DNA of 34,124 nucleotides from Clostridium fallax (GCF_900129365.1 NZ_FQVM01000026.1:1-34124), one strand, 5' to 3'. Shown: positions 17,993-27,092, counted from the stretch's first letter. Notes: generated by a model from the sequence alone, not told the origin. Made by a program: numbers and translations.

Positions 17993-18038
17993 AAAAAACC
18001 ATCATGAAGGAATTAAAATTCCTTCATGATGGTTTTTT
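17993..18038 (+). terminator. Intrinsic terminator after the CodA-like gene
   Basis: The arms 17993-18014 and 18017-18038 are perfectly complementary (core CCATCATGAAGGAATT) and end in a T run. This is one of the strongest hairpins in the window and separates the deaminase from the PTS operon. Confidence 0.95.
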
Positions 18039-18099
18039 TATGAAATCTATTAGTTCAATTTTTCACTTTTAATTCGAAATAGAAGGGACTGTAAACATA

Positions 18100-18128
18100 T
18101 TCAAAGTGTTTTTAAAATTATATATAAT
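18100..18128 (+). promoter_or_regulatory. Putative promoter of the PTS operon
   Basis: -35 TTCAAA (18100-18105) and -10 TATAAT (18123-18128) are 17 bases apart, about 50 bases before the EIIA start. The weak -35 suits activation by the PRD regulator. A cre-like TGTAAACATATTCA overlaps the -35 but lacks the central CG. Confidence 0.5.
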
Positions 18129-18178
18129 AAAGATACATTAAGGGGCAACAATTTAATGCAGGAATGGAAGTGGATTAT

Positions 18179-18631
18179 ATGATAGGAGATTTAGTAGTAA
18201 AAGAATTTATAAAAGTAAAAGAAAATTGCACTTATTGGGAAGATGCTATAAAGGTAGGAGCAGCTCTTTTAGAAGAAAAAGATGTTGTTGAAAAAAGATA
18301 TAAAGAAGCTATAATTAATAATTTTAAAGAATTAGGACCATATATGGTGATAGCCCCAGGAATTGTATTATCGCATGCAAGACCAGAAAGTGGTGTAAAT
18401 GAAACAGGTATTAGTTTAGTTACATTAAAAAATCCTATAAACTTTGGAAGTGAACAAAATGATCCAGTGAAACTTATTGTTACCTTAGCTGCTAAGGATA
18501 ATACTAGTCATTTAGACTTACTTTCAAATTTAATGGAAATATTTATGAATAATGAAGACTTAAATAAAATTTTTGAAGCTGATTCAGAAGAAGAAATTTT
18601 AGAAGTCTTAAAAAAATATAAAAAAAATTAA
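18179..18631 (+). CDS. PTS EIIA component, ascorbate/mannitol-fructose type (UlaC-like)
   Basis: This 150-residue single-domain cytoplasmic EIIA of PF00359 type accepts phosphate from HPr and passes it to EIIB. The phosphorylated histidine is His66 in 'LSHARPE', preceded by the conserved 'LGPYMVIAPG'. The ATG at 18179 is preferred over one at 18164 because GGAAGTGG (18167-18174) lies between them. It is the first gene of an EIIA-EIIB-EIIC operon, 50 bases before the EIIB gene. It is clearly related (about 45% identity by eye) to the C-terminal EIIA domain of the PRD regulator encoded at 20746. The sugar cannot be deduced from EIIA. Confidence 0.92.
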   Translation: MIGDLVVKEFIKVKENCTYWEDAIKVGAALLEEKDVVEKRYKEAIINNFKELGPYMVIAPGIVLSHARPESGVNETGISLVTLKNPINFGSEQNDPVKLIVTLAAKDNTSHLDLLSNLMEIFMNNEDLNKIFEADSEEEILEVLKKYKKN

Positions 18632-18681
18632 ATTTTAAAAGTTAAAAAATATAAAAGATTAAATTTTAGGAGGAATTAATT

Positions 18682-18966
18682 ATGAAAATATTAGTATGTT
18701 GTGGAAGTGGATTAGGAAGTAGCTTTATGATCGAGATGAAGATAGAAAAGGTTCTTAGTGAATTAAACTTAACTGGTATAGAAGTAAGTCACTCAGACCT
18801 TTCATCAGCAAAGGGAATTAAAGCAGATATTTATGTTGGAACAAGAGATATAGCAGTTAGATTAGAAGGCCTAGGTGGAGAAGTTGTTTCATTAAATAAT
18901 ATGATAGACATGAACGAATTAAAAGAAAAATTAAGTGCTACATTAAAGAAATTAAATTATATCTAA
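18682..18966 (+). CDS. PTS EIIB component, ascorbate type (UlaB-like)
   Basis: This 94-residue cytoplasmic EIIB domain is of the PTS lactose/ascorbate superfamily. The phosphorylated cysteine lies at the very N-terminus in 'ILVCCGSGLGSS'; Cys7, directly before Gly, is the expected active residue. The length is typical of stand-alone UlaB proteins. A GGAGG site is correctly spaced. The protein transfers phosphate from EIIA to the sugar bound by the EIIC encoded next. Confidence 0.93.
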   Translation: MKILVCCGSGLGSSFMIEMKIEKVLSELNLTGIEVSHSDLSSAKGIKADIYVGTRDIAVRLEGLGGEVVSLNNMIDMNELKEKLSATLKKLNYI

Positions 18967-19057
18967 ATTTATTAAAAGGATTTCTTTAAGATAAATATAA
19001 TAATGCACAAAAGAAAAAATTCTTAAATGTAATAGGGTTAAAAGGAGATGAAATTAT

Positions 19058-20317
19058 ATGTTGCAATTTTTATTAGATATATTAAGTACTCCAGCGATAT
19101 TAGTTGGTTTAGTTGCTTTAATTGGTCTTATATTTCAAAAGAAGCCAATATCTGATTGCGTTACTGGAACTATTAAAACTATAATGGGATTTTTAGTTCT
19201 TGGCGGTGGTGCTACAATAGTTGTTGGTGCACTAGATTACTTCGGTAAAATGTTTCAATATGGTTTTGGAATTACAGGAATAGTTCCTAATAATGAGGCT
19301 ATTGTAGGAATGGCATTAAAAGATTATGGAACTCAAACAGCCTTAATAATGGCTTTAGGAATGATAGTTAATATATTAATAGCAAGATTTACAAAGATGA
19401 AATACATATTCTTAACAGGACACCATACATTATATATGGCTTGTATGTTAGCTGCAATATTAATAGCTGGTGGAGTTAGCGGAGCACCATTAGTTATAGT
19501 AGGATCTTTATTACTAGGGTTTATAATGGCCTTGATGCCAGCCTTAGCTCAACCTATAATGAAAAAAATTACAGGGGTAGATAATATCGCCTTTGGACAC
19601 TTTGGAACTTTTGGATATCTTGTAGCTGCAGGCGTTGCAAAGCTTGTAGGTAAAGGATCTAAGTCAACAGAAGAGATGAAATTCCCTCAAGGATTAACTT
19701 TCTTAAGAGATACATCAGTTGCAATAAGTTTAACAATGTTAATACTATATTTAATAGTTGCAATAGCAGCAGGTCCGGAATACGTTAAAGAATTAAGTGG
19801 TGGACAAAATCTTATAGTATTCTCATTAATTCAAGCAATAACATTTGCTGGTGGAGTTTATGTAATCCTTGCAGGTGTTAGATTAATACTTGGAGAAATA
19901 GTACCAGCGTTTAGAGGAATTGCTATGAAGCTTGTTCCTAATGCAAAACCAGCATTAGATTGTCCAGTAGTATTCCCTTATGCACCAAATGCAGTTTTAA
20001 TAGGATTTTTATCAAGTTTTGTTGGTGGTATAGTTGGAATGTTTATATTAATATTCTTAAAAGCACCAGTTATATTACCAGGTGTTGTGCCTCACTTCTT
20101 CTGTGGAGCTACAGCAGGAGTATTTGGTAATGCTGTAGGAGGAAAAAGAGGAGCTATATTAGGTGCCTTTACTCATGGGTTAATAATCACTTTCTTACCA
20201 GCGTTATTAATGCCAACACTAGGGGGACTTGGTTATACAGGAACTACATTTAGTGATGCAGACTTTGGAGTAATCGGAATTATCTTAGCTAAAATAACAG
20301 CATTATTTGGATTTTAG
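19058..20317 (+). CDS. PTS EIIC component, ascorbate type (UlaA/SgaT-like)
   Basis: This 419-residue membrane permease has about 11 spans and belongs to the UlaA/SgaT family. It imports and phosphorylates its sugar together with the EIIA and EIIB encoded upstream. The N-terminal segment 'TPAILVGLVALIGLIFQKKP' and the conserved 'NNEAIVGMALKDYGTQTALIM' stretch (split across about residues 79-100) are typical. AAAGGAGATG precedes the ATG. It is the last gene of the PTS unit and is followed by a terminator. UlaA relatives transport L-ascorbate or other acyclic or pentose-like sugars. None of the ascorbate-6-phosphate catabolic genes (lactonase, decarboxylase, epimerase) is present, so ascorbate itself is not assured. 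Confidence 0.93.
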   Translation: MLQFLLDILSTPAILVGLVALIGLIFQKKPISDCVTGTIKTIMGFLVLGGGATIVVGALDYFGKMFQYGFGITGIVPNNEAIVGMALKDYGTQTALIMALGMIVNILIARFTKMKYIFLTGHHTLYMACMLAAILIAGGVSGAPLVIVGSLLLGFIMALMPALAQPIMKKITGVDNIAFGHFGTFGYLVAAGVAKLVGKGSKSTEEMKFPQGLTFLRDTSVAISLTMLILYLIVAIAAGPEYVKELSGGQNLIVFSLIQAITFAGGVYVILAGVRLILGEIVPAFRGIAMKLVPNAKPALDCPVVFPYAPNAVLIGFLSSFVGGIVGMFILIFLKAPVILPGVVPHFFCGATAGVFGNAVGGKRGAILGAFTHGLIITFLPALLMPTLGGLGYTGTTFSDADFGVIGIILAKITALFGF

Positions 20318-20404
20318 TTAAAGGTCTGTTAAATAATATAAAGATGTTTATATAGTAGATAAAAACAAGAAGTTATTAATTTATAAAAATAAAGTATAAA
20401 ATTT

Positions 20405-20446
20405 GACCGTAGGTAGAAAGATAAAAAAATCTACTACGGTCTTTTT
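20405..20446 (+). terminator. Intrinsic terminator after the EIIC gene
   Basis: GACCGTA plus GTAGA (20405-20417, one bulged G) pairs with TCTACTACGGTC (20430-20441), followed by TTTTT. It ends the PTS transcript. Confidence 0.85.
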
Positions 20447-20745
20447 AAATATATGTTTTTACTTGTAAATTAAAATTTTATTTAATATATAGAAACTATA
20501 TTTTAAGTTAACTAAATTCAAAAGATAAATTTAATAATAAAAAATTTTACAGGTAATTTTTGTTATAGCTTTTTTAAAATTTATTTAACGAAAAAGATTT
20601 TAAAAGTATCTATGTAGATTTAGTTAGTCTTTAAATTATTTAAAGGTTCATTTTTTCAATTTTAATACGAAGAAAAGATTACATATAAGCAATATTTTTA
20701 TGGACTATGATTCTTTATAATAAAAGTAGAAAGGATTGAAACAAT
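20447..20745. other. Leader region of the PRD regulator gene
   Basis: About 300 AT-rich bases without a gene. TATAAT occurs at 20716-20721, at a workable distance from the regulator's start, but no matching -35 is visible. A short dyad CTTTAAATTATTTAAAG lies at about 20630-20646. No antiterminator-type RNA stem was recognised. Confidence 0.4.
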
Positions 20746-22872
20746 ATGGAACTTAATGAAAGCTGTATTCAAATATTACAATATCTTGTAGACAAAAATG
20801 ATTTTGTAGAGATAGATGAAATAGCGGAAAAATATAAAGTAACTAATAGAGCAATAAGATATAAAATAGATAAAATAGAAAAGTTTCTAATTAAAAATGG
20901 ATTTGGGTATTTAGATAAAAAGTATAAAAAGGGAATAAAAGTTCCTAATGATGAAAATCTTAAAGAGTATTTAAAAAAATTTGTAGGAGAATATACTCCT
21001 TATAAATATGTATATTCTAAGGAAGAAAGATATTTACATATGCTTCTTAAATTACTTCAAAGTAATACTCCTGTAAAAATAAGATTTTTTGAAGAAAAAT
21101 TATGTGTATCTAAAAATACTTTATTAAAAGAGCTAGACTCTATAGAACAGTGGCTAAAAGAAAGAAATCTTACCTTAATTAGAAAACCTAAAATAGGAAT
21201 GATAGTAGAAGGAAATGAAATAGATAAAAGGAATGCAGTTGTAGATATAATATATAAATCAACATCTTCAGAGGATTTGTTAAATTATGTTTCAAGAAAA
21301 TCAATTCAATCAAAAATAAACAATTTACAGTTTGATACGTTATTTTCAGATATTGATATAGATTTTATAGATGGACTTATAAAGAGAGCAGAAATAGAGC
21401 TTAAAAGAGAGTTTAGTGATGAAGCCTATGGCGGTCTTGTTACTCATTTATCAATAATGATAAAAAGAGTTCAACTTAATAAAGATATATATTTTCCTAA
21501 CATAAATGAGGAAATGGCAAAGGAAACTAAGGAGTATGAGGTTTCTAAAGAAATAATTAAAAAAATAGAAAATCATTATAAAATTAAAGTGCCAGAAGGG
21601 GAAATAAGCTATATAGTAATACATTTATTAGGAGCTAAAGTTTTAAAAAATATATCTCAAGGGGAAAATAAATATAAAGATGGAGCCCTAAATAAAGTTG
21701 TTAATTTAATGACAGAATATGTAGAAATGGCTTATGGAATAAAATTTGATGAAGAAAAAGAAGGTTTAATAGAAGGACTAATTCTTCATTTAAGACCTAG
21801 TATATATAGAATTAAATATGGATCTAATCTTGTGAATCCATTATTTGACAAGATAAAAACTAAATATCAAGAATTATTTAATATAGTAAAGGCAGCCAGT
21901 AAATACTTAGAAGAATTTATAGGAAGTCCATTAAGTGAACATGAAGTATCATACATAGTTTTACATTATGGAGCAGCTTTAAGACTTTATGAACAAAGAA
22001 AAAGTAAAAAAGCTAAGATAATTATTGTTTGTGGAACAGGTATAGGAACTTCTAAGATGATAGCAGCAAGTATTTCTCAAAAATTTCAGGTAGAGATATT
22101 AGGTACATATGCAAGTAGAAATATAGATAGGACGATTGTAAAGTCTTGTGATTATATAATTAGTACAATTGATATACCGAATCTTAAAGAGGATGAGTAT
22201 ATGAAAATAAGTCCTCTCCTTAATGAAAAGGATTATTTAATATTAAATAATCATCTTTTACCTATAGTAAAGAAGGAAGAGGCAAATGATGAAATAGAAA
22301 AGGCTAATAGAATTATTAAAACTATAAAAAAATATTGTGATGTAAAAGATGAAGAACAACTAAGATATGAAATATTATACGAACTAAAAAGACAGGAAGA
22401 AAAGTTTCCAGAGGAGAAAAAAAATATTTCTATTTCAGAATTCATAAAAAAAGAGACAATAGAATTAAAGCTTAATTGTAAAGATTGGGAAGAGGTAATC
22501 TTAAAGGGAGTTGAACCTCTTAAGAAGAAAGGTTATGTAACTGAAGAATATGGAAAGGCAATAATATATAATTTGAAAAATTTAGGACCATATATGGTTA
22601 TAGCTCCAGGAGTTTGTTTAGCTCATGCTAATTTACCACAGGAGATAAATAAAACTTCAATGAGTTTCATTAACTTAAAATATCCAATTAAATTTAATAG
22701 TAAATTTAATGATCCAGTAAAGATTGTATTAACTTTTGCAACAAAGGATAAAGAGGCTCATTTACATGCACTGTCTCAATTTATGGATATAATAAATAAT
22801 CCTAATGATATACAAAAGCTTATGGATGCTTCATCTAAAGATGAAGTATTAAATATAATAAATAAATATTAA
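20746..22872 (+). CDS. PRD-containing transcriptional regulator with EIIB and EIIA domains (MtlR/LicR type)
   Basis: This is a 708-residue DNA-binding activator controlled by PTS phosphorylation. Domain order: N-terminal HTH (about 5-60, 'VEIDEIAEKYKVTNRAIRYK'), a second HTH (about 90-165), PRD1 (about 195-300, with 'GGLVTHLSIMIKRV'), PRD2 (about 315-415, with 'LILHLRPSIYRIKYG'), an EIIB-like domain with Cys429 ('IIVCGTGIGTS'), and an EIIA domain (about 560-708) with His627 ('CLAHANLP'). The PRD histidines, the cysteine and His627 are all retained, so full phospho-control is likely. It is placed between the PTS genes and the transketolase genes and presumably activates both. A GAAAGGATTG site precedes the ATG. 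The stop is 19 bases before the transketolase start, so these three genes form one unit. Confidence 0.93.
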   Translation: MELNESCIQILQYLVDKNDFVEIDEIAEKYKVTNRAIRYKIDKIEKFLIKNGFGYLDKKYKKGIKVPNDENLKEYLKKFVGEYTPYKYVYSKEERYLHMLLKLLQSNTPVKIRFFEEKLCVSKNTLLKELDSIEQWLKERNLTLIRKPKIGMIVEGNEIDKRNAVVDIIYKSTSSEDLLNYVSRKSIQSKINNLQFDTLFSDIDIDFIDGLIKRAEIELKREFSDEAYGGLVTHLSIMIKRVQLNKDIYFPNINEEMAKETKEYEVSKEIIKKIENHYKIKVPEGEISYIVIHLLGAKVLKNISQGENKYKDGALNKVVNLMTEYVEMAYGIKFDEEKEGLIEGLILHLRPSIYRIKYGSNLVNPLFDKIKTKYQELFNIVKAASKYLEEFIGSPLSEHEVSYIVLHYGAALRLYEQRKSKKAKIIIVCGTGIGTSKMIAASISQKFQVEILGTYASRNIDRTIVKSCDYIISTIDIPNLKEDEYMKISPLLNEKDYLILNNHLLPIVKKEEANDEIEKANRIIKTIKKYCDVKDEEQLRYEILYELKRQEEKFPEEKKNISISEFIKKETIELKLNCKDWEEVILKGVEPLKKKGYVTEEYGKAIIYNLKNLGPYMVIAPGVCLAHANLPQEINKTSMSFINLKYPIKFNSKFNDPVKIVLTFATKDKEAHLHALSQFMDIINNPNDIQKLMDASSKDEVLNIINKY

Positions 22873-22891
22873 ATAGAATGGAGGAAGCATT

Positions 22892-23710
22892 ATGAGAAGA
22901 GAGGAAGAAAAGTTTTTAGCTGAAAAATGCAATAAAATTAGAAGATTAATATTAGAGGAAATACATAGTGTTGGAAAAGGACATTATGGTGGAAGTTTAT
23001 CTATAGTAGAAGTTTTAACTCTTTTATATAATAAAGAAATGAATATAGATCCTAAAAATTCAAAGAAAGAAAATAGGGATAGATTAGTTTTATCTAAAGG
23101 TCATGCAGGTCCAGCTTTATATGCAGTTCTAGCAGATAAAGGATATATAGAAGAGAAAGATTTACTTACATTAAATAAGGAGAATACTCTTCTTCCAAGC
23201 CATTGTGATATGAATAGAACTAATGGTGTAGATATGACAACAGGTTCTTTAGGACAAGGAATAAGTTGTGCAGTTGGAATGGCTAAAGCTTCAAAAATAA
23301 AAAAGGATAATGCTTATATATACTGTATAGTTGGTGATGGAGAGTGTAATGAAGGACAAGTATGGGAAGCCGCTCTAGCAGCACCACAATTTAAATTAAA
23401 TAATTTAATTTTATTTGTAGATTATAATAAGTTACAGTTAGATGGAGAAGCAAAGGACATAATTAACATGGATCCTATGGCAGATAAATGGAAGGCTTTT
23501 GGATGGTATGTACTAGAAGTAGATGGACATAATTTAGTAGAAATTCATGAAGCTATTGAAAAGGGGAAAAACCAAGATAAACCAATAGCAATCATATTAG
23601 ATACTAAAAAAGGTAAGGGAGTTTCTCCTATAGAAAAGGCAGGGTACAAATGTCATAGTATGGGGCTTACAGAAGAAGAATTTAAAAATGCAATAGAGGA
23701 ATTAAGATAG
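22892..23710 (+). CDS. Transketolase, N-terminal subunit
   Basis: This 272-residue protein corresponds to the thiamine-diphosphate pyrophosphate-binding half of transketolase. It shows 'GGSLSIVEVLTLLYNKEMN', 'LSKGHAGPALYAVL' and the TPP motif 'GDGECNEGQVWEAALAA' ending in 'VDYNKLQLDG'. Split transketolases are common in Firmicutes and archaea. The partner half is encoded 11 bases downstream. With it, the enzyme moves two-carbon ketol units between sugar phosphates. The position right after the PTS regulator suggests a dedicated catabolic role rather than the housekeeping pentose-phosphate enzyme. Confidence 0.94.
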   Translation: MRREEEKFLAEKCNKIRRLILEEIHSVGKGHYGGSLSIVEVLTLLYNKEMNIDPKNSKKENRDRLVLSKGHAGPALYAVLADKGYIEEKDLLTLNKENTLLPSHCDMNRTNGVDMTTGSLGQGISCAVGMAKASKIKKDNAYIYCIVGDGECNEGQVWEAALAAPQFKLNNLILFVDYNKLQLDGEAKDIINMDPMADKWKAFGWYVLEVDGHNLVEIHEAIEKGKNQDKPIAIILDTKKGKGVSPIEKAGYKCHSMGLTEEEFKNAIEELR

Positions 23711-23721
23711 GGGGCTTTATT

Positions 23722-24648
23722 ATGGAAATGAGAAAAGTATTATGTGAAACAATGGAAAACTTGATGAACAAACATGATAATATTATATTTATGGATGGAG
23801 ATTTAGCAGAAGCTAATGGAACAATGCCTCTTAGAAAAGTATTTCCAGAAAGAGCTTTTGATACAGGAATAAGTGAGCAAAATATGGCTTCTATGGCTGC
23901 TGGAATGAGTGCTTATGGTATGAATCCTTATATATGTACATTTACAGCATTTTCAACAAGAAGAATATGTGATCAAATAGCAATATCAATGGCTTATGCT
24001 AAGCAAAATATAAAAATAATAGGAACAGATGCAGGAATAGCTTCAGAACTTAATGGGGGAACTCATATGAGTTTTGAAGATATCGGAGTTTTAAGAAGTA
24101 TACCAAATGTAACTATTGTAGACCTTGCTGATGAGGTTCAGTTAAAAGAAGCTTTAATTGAAACAGTTGATCACAAAGGGGTACTATACTTAAGAATGCC
24201 AAGAAAAGAAGCACCTAAAATATATGATGAAAATTATAAGTTTGATTTATATAAAGGTGATGTTATAAAAGAGGGAACAGATGTAACTATTTTTTGCACA
24301 GGAATTATGTGTAAACCTTCAATAGATGCTTGTGAAATGTTAAAAAATGAAGGTATAAATGCTGAAGTAATAAATATACATACAATAAAACCAATTGATA
24401 AGGATATAATTTTAAATTCATTAAAAAAGACTAAAGCAGCAGTAACTTGTGAAAACCATAATATAATCGGAGGACTTTATAGTGCTGTTTCTGAAGTGGT
24501 AGCTAGAAACTATCCTGTATCAGTAGAACCTGTAGGAGTAGATGATCATTTTGGAGAAGTTGGAAGTATGAAATTCCTTTCAAAAAAATATAATATGACT
24601 GCAGAAGATATTGTGTTAGCTTGTAAGAAAGTTATAAAAACTAAATAA
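23722..24648 (+). CDS. Transketolase, C-terminal subunit
   Basis: This 308-residue protein corresponds to the pyrimidine-binding domain and the C-terminal domain of transketolase. The catalytic glutamate lies in 'FDTGISEQNMASMAAGMS', and the C-terminal domain begins near 'YKGDVIKEGTDVTIF'. A GGGGG site lies just before the ATG, and the gap to the first half is only 11 bases, so the two subunits are made together. It is followed by a strong terminator. An alternative family member with this split structure is the apulose-4-phosphate transketolase (AptA/AptB), which cannot be excluded. Confidence 0.94.
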   Translation: MEMRKVLCETMENLMNKHDNIIFMDGDLAEANGTMPLRKVFPERAFDTGISEQNMASMAAGMSAYGMNPYICTFTAFSTRRICDQIAISMAYAKQNIKIIGTDAGIASELNGGTHMSFEDIGVLRSIPNVTIVDLADEVQLKEALIETVDHKGVLYLRMPRKEAPKIYDENYKFDLYKGDVIKEGTDVTIFCTGIMCKPSIDACEMLKNEGINAEVINIHTIKPIDKDIILNSLKKTKAAVTCENHNIIGGLYSAVSEVVARNYPVSVEPVGVDDHFGEVGSMKFLSKKYNMTAEDIVLACKKVIKTK

Positions 24649-24706
24649 TATAAAATAAACTAAAATATATTCATTTAAAATCAAAATTTAATTATTTAAA
24701 AGCTAT

Positions 24707-24752
24707 TATAGGTTATACCTTTTATGTGAAGGTATAACCTATATTTATTTTT
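24707..24752 (+). terminator. Intrinsic terminator after the transketolase genes
   Basis: A perfect stem of TATAGGTTATACCTT (24707-24721) with its complement (24729-24743), followed by a T-rich run, ends the regulator-transketolase unit. Confidence 0.9.
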
Positions 24753-24794
24753 AAGTTGTAAAAAATTAAAATATTGAATATAGAAGATGGAATA

Positions 24795-24823
24795 TTGACA
24801 AAAAATTCAGAATATGGTATATA
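24795..24823 (+). promoter_or_regulatory. Sigma-A promoter of htpG
   Basis: A perfect -35 TTGACA (24795-24800) is followed 17 bases later by -10 TATATA (24818-24823). The CIRCE operator begins 11 bases after the -10, at the expected transcription start. Confidence 0.8.
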
Positions 24824-24833
24824 AAAATTGTTA

Positions 24834-24860
24834 TTAGCAATCTACTTGTAAGAGTGCTAA
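24834..24860 (+). promoter_or_regulatory. CIRCE operator (HrcA binding site)
   Basis: TTAGCAATC - 9 bases - GAGTGCTAA. The consensus is TTAGCACTC-N9-GAGTGCTAA, so only one base of the left half differs. It starts just downstream of a strong promoter and precedes htpG, so HrcA repression of this chaperone gene is expected. Confidence 0.88.
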
Positions 24861-25009
24861 TAATAAAATTTTTTAACTTTTTATTATTAACAAATGGATT
24901 TGAAAGGTATTTATAAGATAATTTACACAAAAATTATTTTATAAATATGATTATTTAAAAAATTAATTTATAAATTTTATGCTTTACATTTTGAAAGGAG
25001 AGATTTGAC

Positions 25010-26890
25010 ATGGAAAAAAAACAATTTAAAGCAGAATCTAAAAGGTTATTAGATCTTATGATTAACTCTATTTATACTCATAGGGAGATTTTTTTAAGAG
25101 AATTAATCTCTAATGCTAGTGATGCTATTGATAAAATTTATTATAAAACATTAGTGGATGATTCTTTAAGTTTTAATAAAGAAGATTATTATATTAAAAT
25201 TACGCCTAATAAAGAAAATAGAACTTTAAAAATTTCCGATACTGGTATTGGAATGACAAAAGAGGAGCTAGAAGATAATCTTGGAATTATAGCTAACAGT
25301 GGTTCTTTACAATTCAAAAAGGAAAAAGAAGCTGAACTTGAACATGATATAATAGGTCAATTTGGAGTAGGATTTTATTCTGCATTTTTAGTTTCAGATA
25401 AAGTTACTGTTATAAGTAAAACTTTTGGAAGTGATAAGGCATATAAATGGGAATCAGAAGGAGTAGATGGATATACAATAGAACCTTGTGAAAAGGATTC
25501 TGTTGGAACAGATGTAATACTTAAAATAAAAGAGAATACAGAAGATGAAAATTTTGATAAATATTTAGAGGAATATGAATTAAAAGAATTAATCAAAAAA
25601 TATTCCGATTTTATTAGATATCCTATAAAAATGGATATAACTAAAAGAAAACTTAAAGAAGGCTCTGAAAATGACTATGAAGAATATGTAGAAGAAGAAA
25701 CAGTAAATAGTATGGTTCCTATATGGAGAAAAAATAAAAATGAGCTTACAGATGAAGACTATAATAACTTTTATATGGAAAAACATTATGGATTTGATAA
25801 GCCTTTAAAGCATATTCATATTAGCGTTGATGGTGTTGTAAGCTATAATGCAATCTTATTTATTCCAGAAAAAACACCATATGATTTTTATACTCAAGAA
25901 TATGAAAAAGGATTAGAATTATATTCAAATGGTGTTTTAATCATGAATAGATGTGGAGAACTATTACCAGATTACTTTGCTTTTGTAAAAGGAATAGTAG
26001 ACTCAGAAGATTTATCTTTAAATATATCAAGAGAAATTTTACAACATGATAGACAATTAAGATTAATTGCTAAAAACATAAAAAATAAAATAAAAAGTGA
26101 ACTTGAAAATTTACTAAAAAAAGAAAGAGATAAATATGAAATCTTTTATAATTCCTTTGGAAGACAATTAAAATTTGGTGTTTATAGTGATTTTGGAGCT
26201 AATAAAGACTTTTTACAAGATTTATTAATGTTCTACTCTTCAAAAGAAAAGAAAATGGTAACTTTGGAAGAATATATTTCAAGAATGAAAGACGATCAAA
26301 AATATATTTATTATGCTGTAGGAGATTCCATAGATAGAATAGAAAAATTACCGCAAGCAGAATTTGTTTTAGACAAAGGATATGAAATTCTATACTTTAC
26401 AGAGGATATAGATGAATTTGCTATAAAGATGATGATGAAATATAAGGATAAAGAATTTAAATCTATATCAAGCAGTGATTTAGGAATAGAATCAGAAGAA
26501 AATAAAGAAGAAATTTCAAAAGAAAATGAAGAAAATAAAGATTTATTTTTAGAGATGAAAAATATTTTAAATAATAAAGTTAAAGAAGTTAGGGCATCAA
26601 AAAGATTAAAAAATCATCCAGTATGTATATCTAATATAGGTGAAATTAGTATAGAGATGGAAAAAATATTAAGTGCTATGCCTAATAATGATAATCTAAA
26701 TGTAGATAAAGTTTTAGAAATAAATACTAATGGAGATGTATTTAAGGCTTTAAAGGAATCCTTCGAGAAGGATAAAGAAAAATTTAAATTATATACTAAT
26801 TTATTATATAATGAAGCATTACTTATAGAAGGATTGCCAATAAAAGATCCAGTAGAGTTTACAAATGATATTTGTAAATTAATGAAATAG
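25010..26890 (+). CDS. htpG: Chaperone HtpG (Hsp90)
   Basis: This is a full-length (626-residue) bacterial Hsp90. The N-terminal GHKL ATPase domain contains 'FLRELISNASDAIDK' (catalytic Glu and Mg-binding Asn), 'SDTGIGMT' and 'GQFGVGFYSAFLVSD'. The middle domain contains 'YSNGVLIMNRCGELLPDY' and 'SLNISREILQHDRQL' with the conserved Arg. The C-terminal dimerisation domain covers about residues 510-626. It is a homodimeric cytoplasmic chaperone active in protein folding under stress. GAAAGGAGAG precedes the ATG after a leader of about 150 bases. It is a single-gene unit with CIRCE upstream and its own terminator downstream. Confidence 0.97.
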   Translation: MEKKQFKAESKRLLDLMINSIYTHREIFLRELISNASDAIDKIYYKTLVDDSLSFNKEDYYIKITPNKENRTLKISDTGIGMTKEELEDNLGIIANSGSLQFKKEKEAELEHDIIGQFGVGFYSAFLVSDKVTVISKTFGSDKAYKWESEGVDGYTIEPCEKDSVGTDVILKIKENTEDENFDKYLEEYELKELIKKYSDFIRYPIKMDITKRKLKEGSENDYEEYVEEETVNSMVPIWRKNKNELTDEDYNNFYMEKHYGFDKPLKHIHISVDGVVSYNAILFIPEKTPYDFYTQEYEKGLELYSNGVLIMNRCGELLPDYFAFVKGIVDSEDLSLNISREILQHDRQLRLIAKNIKNKIKSELENLLKKERDKYEIFYNSFGRQLKFGVYSDFGANKDFLQDLLMFYSSKEKKMVTLEEYISRMKDDQKYIYYAVGDSIDRIEKLPQAEFVLDKGYEILYFTEDIDEFAIKMMMKYKDKEFKSISSSDLGIESEENKEEISKENEENKDLFLEMKNILNNKVKEVRASKRLKNHPVCISNIGEISIEMEKILSAMPNNDNLNVDKVLEINTNGDVFKALKESFEKDKEKFKLYTNLLYNEALLIEGLPIKDPVEFTNDICKLMK

Positions 26891-26913
26891 TAAAAAATTA
26901 AATATTAAAAATT

Positions 26914-26968
26914 AATAATATCCTGTAAAATATATGAATTAAAAATTATTTTATAGGATATTATTTTT
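26914..26968 (+). terminator. Intrinsic terminator after htpG
   Basis: An AT-rich stem (AATAATATCCT.TAAAATA with TATTTTA.AGGATATTATT) is followed by TTTT. The hairpin is imperfect but well placed. Confidence 0.75.
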
Positions 26969-27059
26969 AATATTATATTAAGTAATTTTATATAATATTA
27001 AAAAATTAAAAAATACAAGTTAAATTTATTAAAATAATATATTTATTTAATAAAGTATA

Positions 27060-27086
27060 TTGACATTCTAATTTAAAAGGTATAAT
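27060..27086 (+). promoter_or_regulatory. Promoter of the T-box leader of brnQ
   Basis: A consensus TTGACA (27060-27065) and a consensus TATAAT (27081-27086) are only 15 bases apart, a slightly short spacing. Transcription would start near 27093, at the beginning of the T-box leader. Confidence 0.65.
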
Positions 27087-27092
27087 ATTTAA

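Noticed and set aside
18090..18103. cre-like TGTAAACATATTCA before the PTS operon
   Set aside because: Lacks the essential central CG, so not listed as a cre.
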